A stretch of DNA of 13,448 nucleotides, taken from positions 1-13,448 of the forward strand of contig CALGAA010000214.1 of NCBI GenBank assembly GCA_937952445.1. The letters run 5' to 3'. Positions 6,163 to 13,448 of the stretch are shown here, one piece after another. The notes below the pieces were generated by a model. It was not told where the DNA came from, made no database searches, and saw only the letters and a program-made list of their open reading frames with translations. Within the stretch, counting starts at the first letter, position 1. Each line of letters starts with the position of its first letter. This stretch comes from an uncultured Bacteroidota bacterium. Its GTDB lineage: Bacteria; Bacteroidota; Bacteroidia; Chitinophagales; Saprospiraceae. A program made the translations under genes and the position numbers.

Positions 6163-8550
6163 ATGCGACGAATCAAAAATGTAGCCGTTTTGGGCTCTGG
6201 GATAATGGGATCTGGAATTGCCTGTCACCTGGCCAATGCGGGATTTTCTGTACTGATGTTGGATATTCTCCCCAAAAATTCGAAAGAACATACAAGCAAA
6301 AATGCCTCTGCCCGCAATGCCGTAGCAGCTCAGGCACTTAACCAGGTGATCAAAAGCAAACCTGCTCCGCTCGTAACCAGGGAGCGAGCCAAAAACATCA
6401 AGATCGGTAATTTCGAAGATGATTTAGAAAAAATCAAAGATTGCGATTGGATCATCGAAGCTGTGGTAGAGCAGTTGGATATCAAAAAATCCCTCTTCGA
6501 AAAAGTCGATCAACACCGGAAGCCCGGCACCCTTGTTTCCTCCAATACCTCAGGTATTCCGATCCATCTGATGGCCGAGGGGCGGTCTCAGGATTTCCGC
6601 GAACACTTCCTTGGCACGCATTTTTTCAATCCTCCCCGCTATTTGAGGCTACTCGAAATCATACCTACCACGGAAACCAAATCTGAAGTGGTGGATTTCT
6701 TTATGAAATTTGGCGATACCTATCTTGGGAAGGATACGGTTAAATGCAAAGACACGCCCGGGTTTATCGGCAACAGAATCGGGGTAACCGCCATGGCCAA
6801 AACCTTTGAGTATACGGAACAATTGGGTCTCCAGCTTCATGAAGTTGATAAATTAACAGGCCCGGCCATCGGACGCCCCAAAACCGGAACTTTCAGATTG
6901 GGTGATCTGGTAGGACTGGACACCGCCGTGAAAGTGATGCAGGGTCTCATGCAACTTAGTCCCGATGATGAAGAGGTTCAGAAATTGGAAATACCCCGTT
7001 ATTTAAACCACTTGATCGACAACAACTTTCTCGGCAATAAAACAGGGCAGGGATTCTACAAAAAAACCGACAAAAAAGACGACCAGGGGAAAACGGTCAT
7101 TCTTGAACTGGACCTGAAAACCCTGGAATATAAGGAAAGTACCCCTTCGGACTTAAAAAGCCTTCAAACCTCCAAACAAATCGAATCTGTTCCCAGAAGA
7201 TTGAAAGCGCTTTGGAAGGTAGAAGATAATGGAGCGGAATTGATTCGAAGAACTTTAGCCTTTACATTTTTGTATTCCGCCGCCCGGATACCCGAAATTT
7301 CAGATAATATATTTAGTATAGATGACGCTTTAAAGGCCGGTTTCGCCTGGGAATACGGACCATTCGAGTACGCTGATATGATCGGTGTAGATGAAATGAT
7401 TGAAGTCGGTACTTCTTTGGGAATGAAAATACCTGACTGGATCCGTGATTTTCAAAGTTCCGAAAACGAGTCGTTCTACAAATTAATAGACAATAGACCC
7501 CATTATTACAATTTAAAAACAAAGGAATACGATCTCGTACCCGGTACTGAGGATAAAATCCGGATGTCGTATTTCAGAGATCGCACACCGGTGTTCCACA
7601 ATGATGAAATCATTCTTCATGACATCGGAGAAGGAGTGTTGGGACTGGAGTTTACCAGCAAATCCAATGCGATCGGTGAAGGAATCCTCCGGGGCATTCA
7701 CGAATCGATCGAGATAGCAGAGTCGGGCGACTGGTACGGTCTCGTGATCGCTAATGATGGAAAAAATTTCACCGTCGGCGCCAATTTGATGCTGATCGGG
7801 TCTTTGGCTTACCAACAGCAATTTGACGAACTCAACGCTGCTGTAAAATTGTTCCAGGATACGAGCATGCGTATCAGAACAAGTAAAATCCCTGTCGTAG
7901 CTGCTACCCAGGGGTATGTTTTTGGTGGTGGATGTGAATTTGTCATGCATACTGACAGTACCATCGCCTCCACAGAATCATACATCGGACTGGTCGAAGT
8001 GGGGATCGGGGTATTACCGGGTGGAGCCGGATCCAAGGAGTTCACGGTGCGGGCATCCGATGCGTACAAAGATTCCACCGTGGCCAATAACATACTCATG
8101 GATTGGTTTAAAATTATCGCCATGGGTGAAGTATCGACATCCGCCCAGGAAGCTGTACAATTGGGGTATTTGACAGAAAAAGACCGGGTCATCATGCAGC
8201 AGTCGGATCGGATATCGGCGGCACGGCAGCGCGTATTGGAGTTGTCGAGAACGTATGTGGCACCGGACATTCGGACCGATATCAAAGTATTGGGCCGCTC
8301 GGGCCTGGGTACGCTGGAATTGGGGATTAATGAACTTCGGTTATCCCGATACGCCAGTGAGCACGACGCCAAAATAGCTGGAAAAATTGCCTTTATTTTA
8401 TGCGGGGGCGATTTGAGTGAACCGCAGGAGGTCAGCGAGACCTATCTCCTCGATCTGGAACGGGAAGCATTTCTCAGTCTTTGCTCTGAACCCAAAACCC
8501 TGGAGCGGATCCAGCATATGCTGCAAACCGGGAAACCATTACGTAACTAA
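6163..8550 (+). CDS. fadN: 3-hydroxyacyl-CoA dehydrogenase / enoyl-CoA hydratase bifunctional enzyme (FadN type)
   Basis: Beta-oxidation enzyme that should hydrate trans-2-enoyl-CoA and oxidise the resulting 3-hydroxyacyl-CoA with NAD+. It has 795 residues, close to Bacillus FadN. The dehydrogenase comes first and the crotonase last, the reverse of E. coli FadB/FadJ. The Rossmann motif GSGIMG is at 11-16, with Asp34 at the end of the second strand as in NAD-specific enzymes. Dehydrogenase catalytic residues are visible: Ser in SSNTS (126-130), His153 in GTHFFNPP, Glu165, and Asn204 in TPGFIGNR. In the hydratase half, Glu592 in GGGCEF and Glu612 in GLVEVGIG are 20 residues apart, the same spacing as the two catalytic glutamates of FadB, and GGAG follows. 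Both activities therefore look intact. fadA follows after 36 nt, as in the Bacillus fadNA operon. Confidence 0.95.
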   Translation: MRRIKNVAVLGSGIMGSGIACHLANAGFSVLMLDILPKNSKEHTSKNASARNAVAAQALNQVIKSKPAPLVTRERAKNIKIGNFEDDLEKIKDCDWIIEAVVEQLDIKKSLFEKVDQHRKPGTLVSSNTSGIPIHLMAEGRSQDFREHFLGTHFFNPPRYLRLLEIIPTTETKSEVVDFFMKFGDTYLGKDTVKCKDTPGFIGNRIGVTAMAKTFEYTEQLGLQLHEVDKLTGPAIGRPKTGTFRLGDLVGLDTAVKVMQGLMQLSPDDEEVQKLEIPRYLNHLIDNNFLGNKTGQGFYKKTDKKDDQGKTVILELDLKTLEYKESTPSDLKSLQTSKQIESVPRRLKALWKVEDNGAELIRRTLAFTFLYSAARIPEISDNIFSIDDALKAGFAWEYGPFEYADMIGVDEMIEVGTSLGMKIPDWIRDFQSSENESFYKLIDNRPHYYNLKTKEYDLVPGTEDKIRMSYFRDRTPVFHNDEIILHDIGEGVLGLEFTSKSNAIGEGILRGIHESIEIAESGDWYGLVIANDGKNFTVGANLMLIGSLAYQQQFDELNAAVKLFQDTSMRIRTSKIPVVAATQGYVFGGGCEFVMHTDSTIASTESYIGLVEVGIGVLPGGAGSKEFTVRASDAYKDSTVANNILMDWFKIIAMGEVSTSAQEAVQLGYLTEKDRVIMQQSDRISAARQRVLELSRTYVAPDIRTDIKVLGRSGLGTLELGINELRLSRYASEHDAKIAGKIAFILCGGDLSEPQEVSETYLLDLEREAFLSLCSEPKTLERIQHMLQTGKPLRN

Positions 8551-8586
8551 AACGCCTCATGCGAGAAACCAAAAATTGAAAAAACT

Positions 8587-9756
8587 ATGGACGCTTATAT
8601 CATAAAATGTTATCGAACCGCTGTCGGCAAGGCACCACGTGGAAGTTTTCGTTTTACACGACCGGAAGATCTGGCAGTCAAGCTCATCAAGCACATTATG
8701 TCGGAAGTTCCCGAAATCAATCCGGACGAGATTGACGATGTGATCGTCGGGTGTGCCAACCCTATGGCTGAGCAGGGGCTTCAGATCGGAAGACGTATTA
8801 GCCTGATGGCGCTCGGTGAAAAAGTCCCCGGAGTAACGGTGAATCGCTATTGTGGTTCGGGTCTGGAAACAATCGCCATGGCTACGGCCAAAATAAGAGC
8901 GGGTATGGGACACATTTTCCTCGCCGGCGGAGTAGAAAGTATGAGCATGATTCCGCTGATGGGCATCAAACTGGCACCGCATTACGAAGTGGTCAAAAAC
9001 ACCCCCGATCACCTCGTTTCTATGGGGCTCACCGCAGAGGCTGTGGCACGAAAATACAATATCACGCGGGAGGACCAGGACGAATTTGCATTAAGATCCC
9101 ACCGCAACGCATCAAATGCAATAGACCAGGGTTATTTCAAGTCCCAGATAGTTCCCATCGATGTTCACCAGATTTTTGTCCAAAACAATGAGCGTAAAGA
9201 AAAGAAATACACGGTAGATACAGATGAAGGCGTCCGCAGAGACACTTCAATGGAGGCACTATCCCGTCTCCGGCCAGTGTTCACCAGAGGGGGATCAGTA
9301 ACAGCAGGGAATTCATCCCAGACTTCCGACGGAGCCTCTTTTGTTCTGGTCGTCAGCGAAGAAATAGTCAAACGGTACAACCTCACCCCCCTGGCGAGGT
9401 TGGTGAGTTGTGCATCAGCAGGAGTTGATCCTCTGTATATGGGAATTGGTCCCATCGCTGCTGTACCCAAAGCGGTAAAGCAAGCAGGGTTAAATCTGGA
9501 CCAGATCGACCTGATTGAGTTAAACGAAGCATTCGCCACCCAAAGCCTGGCCGTGGCGCGGGAATTGGAATTTGACTTCGATAAGCTCAACGTCAACGGC
9601 GGAGCCATAGCATTAGGTCACCCGCTGGGATGTACCGGAGCCAAGTTGTCGACCCAAATTATACACGAATTGGAACGTCGGGAAAAGAAATACGGGATGG
9701 TTACAGCATGCATTGGAGGCGGCCAGGGCATAGCAGGCGTATTTGAGAGATTATAA
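8587..9756 (+). CDS. fadA: Acetyl-CoA C-acyltransferase (3-ketoacyl-CoA thiolase)
   Basis: Cleaves 3-ketoacyl-CoA with free CoA to acetyl-CoA and a shortened acyl-CoA, completing the cycle begun by fadN 36 nt upstream. Its 389 residues match the usual thiolase length of about 390. All catalytic elements are visible: nucleophile Cys89 in VNRYCGSG, the NEAFA motif in the C-terminal half, His345 in GGAIALGHPLGCTGA, and second cysteine Cys375 in TACIGGGQG. The GGVESMS segment also fits the family. Biosynthetic acetoacetyl-CoA thiolases share these motifs; the operon with fadN favours a degradative role. The product is probably cytoplasmic, since no signal peptide is present. Confidence 0.95.
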   Translation: MDAYIIKCYRTAVGKAPRGSFRFTRPEDLAVKLIKHIMSEVPEINPDEIDDVIVGCANPMAEQGLQIGRRISLMALGEKVPGVTVNRYCGSGLETIAMATAKIRAGMGHIFLAGGVESMSMIPLMGIKLAPHYEVVKNTPDHLVSMGLTAEAVARKYNITREDQDEFALRSHRNASNAIDQGYFKSQIVPIDVHQIFVQNNERKEKKYTVDTDEGVRRDTSMEALSRLRPVFTRGGSVTAGNSSQTSDGASFVLVVSEEIVKRYNLTPLARLVSCASAGVDPLYMGIGPIAAVPKAVKQAGLNLDQIDLIELNEAFATQSLAVARELEFDFDKLNVNGGAIALGHPLGCTGAKLSTQIIHELERREKKYGMVTACIGGGQGIAGVFERL

Positions 9757-9812
9757 AGACCCGATACCATCCGGAATCATGATATCTTAGTGAGTCTATC
9801 CAATAGTACAGT

Positions 9813-10727
9813 ATGAGTTGGCGACTTCGAATATTCCTCTGGTTATTGCATCGCAATCCGGAACAACTTCCTATTGTGGACATCGGGGAATACCGCAGGA
9901 ATGCTGAACGCACCTGGAAACGAAATCGGCGGTGGATCGATGGTCGTCTGGTGAAAGTGAAAGGCATTACCGATACTACCATTCCCAATCGTCACCATGA
10001 TCCCATTCGGATCAGAATTTATCACCCCACACATGACATGGGTCGGACAATGTTTTACTTGCATGGCGGCGGTTGGGTAGGACGAACACTGGATACGTAC
10101 GATAATTTTTGTCGGAGGGTTTGCCGACATACCAAAACCACCGTGTATTCCATCGAGTATAGAAAGGCGCCCGAAACCCCGTTCCCGGGAGCGATTGAAG
10201 ATGGAATCGATGTCATTAAATATTTGGTCGATCACACCGGACTGGATCAGGATCACCTCATTCTTTGCGGGGATAGCGCAGGTGGTAATATGGCGATATC
10301 GATCGCATATTTGCTTCAACAAACCATCCGTTTTCAAAAGCTACTGGCTTTATATCCTCCTCTTTCCGCTGATTTTGACTACCCTTCTTTTGCCCGGTAT
10401 GGAAAGGGATATATCATCGAAAAAGAGGTGATTTCCTGGATGCGAAATCAGTACCTGCCTCACAAAGATTCCTATTCAAATGTTTTGGCCTCTCCCCTGT
10501 CCCACAAGAGCTTGGATTTTCTACCCAGGACTATGATCACAATTGGTGGACGAGATCCGCTCCAGGATCATGTCAAAGCCTTCAGGGATCGGATGGTAAA
10601 TGAAGGTCAACCCCTGGTTTTCTACGAATACGATGACCTGCCCCATGGGTTTTATTTGTTACAAAACCTATCCCGATCGGTTCAAAACGCCTATACGGAT
10701 GTTTATCGGTTCATCGAATCGGAATGA
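9813..10727 (+). CDS. Alpha/beta hydrolase, hormone-sensitive-lipase (HSL) family esterase
   Basis: Probable carboxylic-ester hydrolase of 304 residues. The HSL-family oxyanion motif HGGGW is at 84-88 and the nucleophile elbow GDSAGG at 153-158, giving Ser155. Asp248 (GGRDPL) and His278 (LPHGFY) complete a catalytic triad in the usual order. An EYRKAPETPFPGAIED segment (115-130) is the typical HSL stretch before the elbow. The first 14 residues are hydrophobic and aromatic but do not form a clear signal peptide, so location is uncertain. It lies 56 nt after fadA on the same strand and may be co-transcribed, suggesting an acyl ester or lipid substrate. That link is inferred from position only; the true substrate cannot be read from sequence. 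Confidence 0.88.
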   Translation: MSWRLRIFLWLLHRNPEQLPIVDIGEYRRNAERTWKRNRRWIDGRLVKVKGITDTTIPNRHHDPIRIRIYHPTHDMGRTMFYLHGGGWVGRTLDTYDNFCRRVCRHTKTTVYSIEYRKAPETPFPGAIEDGIDVIKYLVDHTGLDQDHLILCGDSAGGNMAISIAYLLQQTIRFQKLLALYPPLSADFDYPSFARYGKGYIIEKEVISWMRNQYLPHKDSYSNVLASPLSHKSLDFLPRTMITIGGRDPLQDHVKAFRDRMVNEGQPLVFYEYDDLPHGFYLLQNLSRSVQNAYTDVYRFIESE

Positions 10728-11184
10728 AATATCTTACTCGTTTCCCTTTTTAGATTTGGGGCCAGTTCACAATTTTATTTTAACCCCGGCACTTCATTGT
10801 ATTCCTTCCAACCAGACCAACTATTAAACTAGTCGTCGAATTTTAAGCTCCTATAAGTGCCCTTGTAGATGCTGCGTGTGAAAAATAAAATTTGCTCTGG
10901 TACATTTTTTGCTAAAAAAAGCAACCGAAAAAGGTGCCCCAGCTCACGCACAACCTACAGCTCAAAAAAAATCCACAGGATTGTCCGAAATTCGATACCG
11001 GAAATCTCTGACCTGAACTATAGGATCAAAATCTCCACCCAGGTTCTAAAATTTCTAACCAGAACCCACTCACAATCTCATATACCGCTGTCATTCAACA
11101 CAATACCGACGATCGAAGTTGTTTTAATACAACGACATTTGGATAAGTTTCCAATAACATTCATCTGGTACTAATAGAAGAATT

Positions 11185-11216
11185 ATGCAGTCGGTTCCAT
11201 ATGAAACCGACTGCAT
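11185..11216. terminator. Perfect 12-bp hairpin between convergent genes, possible bidirectional terminator
   Basis: ATGCAGTCGGTT (11185-11196) pairs perfectly with AACCGACTGCAT (11205-11216) around an 8-nt loop containing CATATG. It sits 90 nt after the trpB2 stop and between convergent genes. On the minus strand the following AATTCTTCTATT is T-rich; on the plus strand CGTTATGATGTTT is only weakly so. It is therefore more plausible as the trpB2 terminator. Confidence 0.55.
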
Positions 11217-11239
11217 CGTTATGATGTTTATCTTACAAG

Positions 11240-11293
11240 GTCCTGTCAAGGACTGACCCTACACCGTTACTTCAGGGAATTAAATTCTGAATT
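11240..11293 (-). repeat. Structured intergenic repeat, copy 2 (3' flank of trpB2)
   Basis: Minus-strand counterpart of 3315-3367. The AATTCCCTGAAGTAA core and AGGGT-AGTCCT-loop-AGGAC are shared. Stems CCCT/AGGG and GTCCT/AGGAC are conserved while the loop between GTCCT and AGGAC differs (TGAC here, GTA in copy 1). This copy can also form an extra 7-bp stem, GGGAATT with AATTCCC (minus strand, near 11296-11275). It begins 12 nt after the trpB2 stop, in the direction of that gene. Confidence 0.7.
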
Positions 11294-11305
11294 CCCGGGC
11301 ATACC

Positions 11306-12670
11306 CTAACTAATCAGTGGCGTATTGAGACGGTTCAGGGACTCATCAATTTCAGCCTGAGTCAATTCGTGATCTTCGATTTTTCCTGCGAAGTAGTCCT
11401 CAAACGCCTTCATATCAAAATTACCATGTCCGCACAGGTTAAACAGAATAGTCCTGGATTTTCCCTCTTCCCTGGCTGCATTTGCTTCCCGGACGGCCGT
11501 AGCAATTCCGTGAGAGGCTTCGGGAGCTGGTATGATCCCCTCGGTTCTGGCGAAAAGCACACCTGCCTCAAATACTTCCTTATTCATTAAAGCCTGCGCT
11601 TCGATCAGTTCATCATGAAGAAGTTGACTAACGATCGACCCGGCGCCATGATAGCGCAAACCTCCGGCATGTATCGGAGCTGGTACAAAGTCATGTCCCA
11701 GGGTATACATGGGCAAAAGAGGTGTCATACCCACGGTATCGCCGAAATCATATCGGAATTGTCCCCTGGTTAGCTTTGGACAGGATGCTGGTTCACTGGC
11801 TACCAATCGAATATTTTTTCCTTCTTCTAAATTGAGTCGCAGAAAAGGGAAAGCAATTCCCGCGAAATTGGAACCTCCACCAAAAGGGGCAACAACTACA
11901 TCAGGTAGGTCACCTGCGATCTCCATTTGTTTCAATGCCTCTTGTCCAATAATTGTCTGATGTGTCAGGACATGATTGAGTACACTACCTAAGGCGTATT
12001 TGGTATTAGGATCTTTGGCAGCTTGTTCCACGGCCTCTGAAATAGCGATTCCAAGCGATCCGGGGGAATCCGGGTTTTCTGCCAGGATTTTTCGCCCGGC
12101 TTCCGTATTCATCGAAGGAGATGGATGGACGGTAGCCCCCCAAGTATTCATCATGGTCTTTCGGTAGGGCTTATGCTCAAACGAGATCCGAACCATATAC
12201 ACCTCACATTGTATATCAAAGAGCTGACATGCAAAACTCAAGGCACTACCCCACTGTCCAGCGCCTGTTTCGGTAGTGATCCGCTTCACTCCCTGTTTCA
12301 TATTAAAATAGGCCTGTGGAACGGCGGTATTGGGCTTATGGGAACCAGAGGGACTGGTTCCTTCGTATTTGTAATAAATTTTGGCCGGTGTATCCAGTGC
12401 TTTTTCCAGGCCATACGCACGAAAAAGTGGAGTCGGACGCCAAATGGAATAGACATCCCGTACCTCATCCGGGATAGGGATCCATTTTTCCTGGGACACC
12501 TCCTGCTTGATCAGATCCATAGGAAACAAAGGTTCAAGCATTTCGGGACCAATCGGTTCACCTGTGCCAGGATGCAATGGGGGACGGGGTTTTACCTTCA
12601 TATCCGCTACGACATTATACCAATGCGTAGGGATATCTTTTTCGCTCAGAGTAATTTTTCGGTTCTTCAT
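11306..12670 (-). CDS. trpB: TrpB2-type tryptophan synthase beta chain-like enzyme
   Basis: Pyridoxal-phosphate enzyme expected to make L-tryptophan from indole and serine (or phosphoserine). At 454 residues it is longer than classic TrpB (about 400), in keeping with the TrpB2 group. The PLP-binding lysine is Lys112 in GSHKPNTA. Glu134 in TTETGAGQWG corresponds to the catalytic glutamate motif ETGAGQHG of TrpB, with Trp in place of His as is usual in TrpB2. The PLP-phosphate loop GGGSN is at 264-268. The N-terminal about 70 residues (IPTHWYN, PPLHPGTGEP) are the TrpB2-specific extension. No trpA or other trp gene is adjacent, so it probably works as a stand-alone enzyme, for example in indole salvage. 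ATG 12670 fits a promoter about 38 nt upstream. Confidence 0.9.
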   Translation of the reverse strand: MKNRKITLSEKDIPTHWYNVVADMKVKPRPPLHPGTGEPIGPEMLEPLFPMDLIKQEVSQEKWIPIPDEVRDVYSIWRPTPLFRAYGLEKALDTPAKIYYKYEGTSPSGSHKPNTAVPQAYFNMKQGVKRITTETGAGQWGSALSFACQLFDIQCEVYMVRISFEHKPYRKTMMNTWGATVHPSPSMNTEAGRKILAENPDSPGSLGIAISEAVEQAAKDPNTKYALGSVLNHVLTHQTIIGQEALKQMEIAGDLPDVVVAPFGGGSNFAGIAFPFLRLNLEEGKNIRLVASEPASCPKLTRGQFRYDFGDTVGMTPLLPMYTLGHDFVPAPIHAGGLRYHGAGSIVSQLLHDELIEAQALMNKEVFEAGVLFARTEGIIPAPEASHGIATAVREANAAREEGKSRTILFNLCGHGNFDMKAFEDYFAGKIEDHELTQAEIDESLNRLNTPLIS

Positions 12671-12707
12671 AATAGGGTATTATTAGGGGCTTGTAAAACA
12701 ATGCTGG

Positions 12708-12739
12708 CAAATATAAAAAAATGGCGATCACAATACAAA
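12708..12739 (-). promoter_or_regulatory. Bacteroidota-type promoter for trpB2
   Basis: On the minus strand, TTTG (12739-12736), a 20-nt spacer, then TATATTTG (12715-12708), a full TAnnTTTG match. Transcription would start near 12701, about 30 nt before the ATG. The -33 element lies in the loop of the upstream gene's terminator hairpin and the T run forms part of the spacer. Confidence 0.65.
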
Positions 12740-12753
12740 TTGTTTTCGCCATT
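12715..12753 (-). terminator. Rho-independent terminator of the HtrA-like gene
   Basis: On the minus strand, AATGGCGA (12753-12746) and ACAAT pair with ATTGT and TCGCCATT (12727-12720), separated by a 2x2 internal loop and closed by a 4-nt loop. A run of seven T follows directly (12721-12715). It starts 38 nt after the HtrA stop codon and is the best intrinsic terminator in the window. Confidence 0.85.
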
Positions 12754-12791
12754 GAATGGATAGGTAAATTAGTTCTTTTCTAAGTTCCGGA

Positions 12792-13448
12792 CTAGAACCC
12801 GAAAGCTTCGTATACTTTTTGATTCGGTCGGGCAGGATAAATACCTTCAATCAATACTCCTGAATCTTTTCGGGAATTGATCGCATTTTTCAAGTCCTCG
12901 ACTGTTTCAATCGGTTGATCGTTCACTTTGGTTATAATAAATCCTTCCTCAATCCGGGTTTTATCCATCAGGATTCCCCGACCCAGTCGGGTTACTTTTA
13001 CCCCCCCGTCGAGGTTTAGATCAGATTTTTCTGCGTCGCTCAACTCCTCAAAAGAGGCTCCCAACTGTCTCTCAAAATCACTTGGATTCAGAGTTACAAG
13101 ATCGGGTCTGGTTTCTTTCAATCCTTTCAACGTAATCGTTTTATTGATTGTATCCCCATCTCGGTTTATCGTAATTTCTATCTCGTCACCGGGTCGTTTG
13201 CGGGCAATTTTTTCCTGAAGTACAGGGACATGATCGACTCTTTCTCCATCCAATTCTATAATTACATCCCTGGACTGTAATCCGGCGTCGGCAGCCGAAG
13301 AATTTTCGATGACAGAATCGACGAAGATTCCCCGTTTAATTTTCAAATCGTATTTTTCGACAAGGTTGGGTACGACTTCGTTAATGGTGACTCCTAACAC
13401 TGCCCGCTGTACTTCACCAAATTCTAATAAATCTTCGATCACCTTATT
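12792..13448 (-). CDS. HtrA/DegP-like serine protease, C-terminal PDZ part, 5'-truncated by window edge
   Basis: Only the last 218 residues are inside the window; the frame is open through the right edge, so the protease domain lies outside. The visible start (NKVIEDLLEFGEVQRAVLGV) is the typical junction after the trypsin-like domain of DegP/DegQ, where the LGV precedes the first PDZ domain. PDZ1 (about fragment residues 18-110) shows RGIFVDSVIENSSAADAGLQSRDVIIELDG, the usual peptide-groove pattern. A second PDZ-like domain follows (about 125-218) with GFIITKVNDQPIETVEDLKNAI. Two PDZ domains fit periplasmic DegP/DegQ-type proteases that degrade or refold damaged envelope proteins. The catalytic triad cannot be checked here. 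The gene ends in a strong terminator before trpB2. Confidence 0.88.
   Translation of the reverse strand, partial: NKVIEDLLEFGEVQRAVLGVTINEVVPNLVEKYDLKIKRGIFVDSVIENSSAADAGLQSRDVIIELDGERVDHVPVLQEKIARKRPGDEIEITINRDGDTINKTITLKGLKETRPDLVTLNPSDFERQLGASFEELSDAEKSDLNLDGGVKVTRLGRGILMDKTRIEEGFIITKVNDQPIETVEDLKNAINSRKDSGVLIEGIYPARPNQKVYEAFGF

Larger units (their letters stand above)
10728..11305. other. 578-nt spacer between convergent hydrolase and trpB2 genes
   Basis: No gene I can support. The longest frame (10869-11174, +) encodes 101 residues rich in Lys, Arg, Ser and Thr with no recognisable motif and no promoter. Visible structures are a small hairpin at 10851-10868 (CTATAAG with CTTGTAG, one G-T pair), an A/T-rich inverted run near 10905-10925, a perfect 12-bp hairpin at 11185-11216, and a repeat copy at 11240-11293 adjoining the trpB2 end. 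Confidence 0.55.

Noticed and set aside
7809..8372. 187-residue antisense frame within fadN
   Set aside because: It overlaps the conserved crotonase active-site region, where the plus-strand protein is unmistakable.
10869..11174. 101-residue open frame on + in the spacer before trpB2
   Set aside because: Highly basic, no recognisable domain, spans A-rich runs and a non-coding-looking region; kept only as a note in the spacer entry.
12125..12763. 212-residue + frame opposite trpB2
   Set aside because: It is antisense to the TrpB2 N-terminal half including the PLP lysine motif and has no family features.

Overview
The window looks like chromosome of a member of the Bacteroidota, possibly the Saprospiria/Lewinella side; the finer placement is a guess. 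Three things support the phylum. Start codons lack Shine-Dalgarno sequences and sit behind A/T-rich leaders. The best promoter matches are of the Bacteroidota type (TTTG or TTG about 18-20 nt before TAnnTTTG), ahead of exbB and the trpB-like gene. The gene set is also typical: a PssA-type CDP-alcohol phosphatidyltransferase, ExbB-ExbD-TonB, FadN-FadA and a TrpB2-type tryptophan synthase beta chain. No phage, IS, CRISPR, tRNA or rRNA was seen. Most of the window is housekeeping or metabolic.

Layout. (1) 3-653 (+): the 3' part of a phosphatidylserine synthase. (2) 654-1073: a 420-nt spacer with no convincing gene. (3) 1074-3205 (+): a membrane NfeD-like protein followed by a flotillin, the order known from Bacillus yuaF-floT and E. 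coli yqiJ-yqiK. (4) 3206-3976: a 771-nt spacer between convergent genes, holding a terminator-like hairpin, one copy of a structured repeat, and two diverged direct repeats of about 135 nt. (5) 5929-3977 (-): an exbB-exbD-tonB operon. (6) 5930-6162: a divergent promoter region. (7) 6163-10727 (+): fadN, fadA and an HSL-type alpha/beta hydrolase. (8) 10728-11305: a second convergent spacer, with a perfect 12-bp hairpin and the second copy of the structured repeat. (9) 12670-11306 (-): a TrpB2-like enzyme. (10) 13448-12792 (-): the 3' part of an HtrA/DegP-like protease, ending in a terminator that overlaps the trpB2 promoter.

Functional picture. The NfeD/flotillin pair should organise membrane microdomains. 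ExbB-ExbD-TonB should transmit proton-motive force to the outer membrane. FadN and FadA together cover hydration, dehydrogenation and thiolysis in fatty-acid beta-oxidation, and the hydrolase behind them may supply or release acyl groups. The HtrA fragment belongs to envelope protein quality control. I found no clear new multi-gene system. The least explained material is in the two convergent spacers: an element of about 54 nt occurs in both (86% identical over the aligned part), each time in the 3' flank of a gene and in the same orientation relative to that gene, and a degenerate pair of direct repeats lies in the first spacer.
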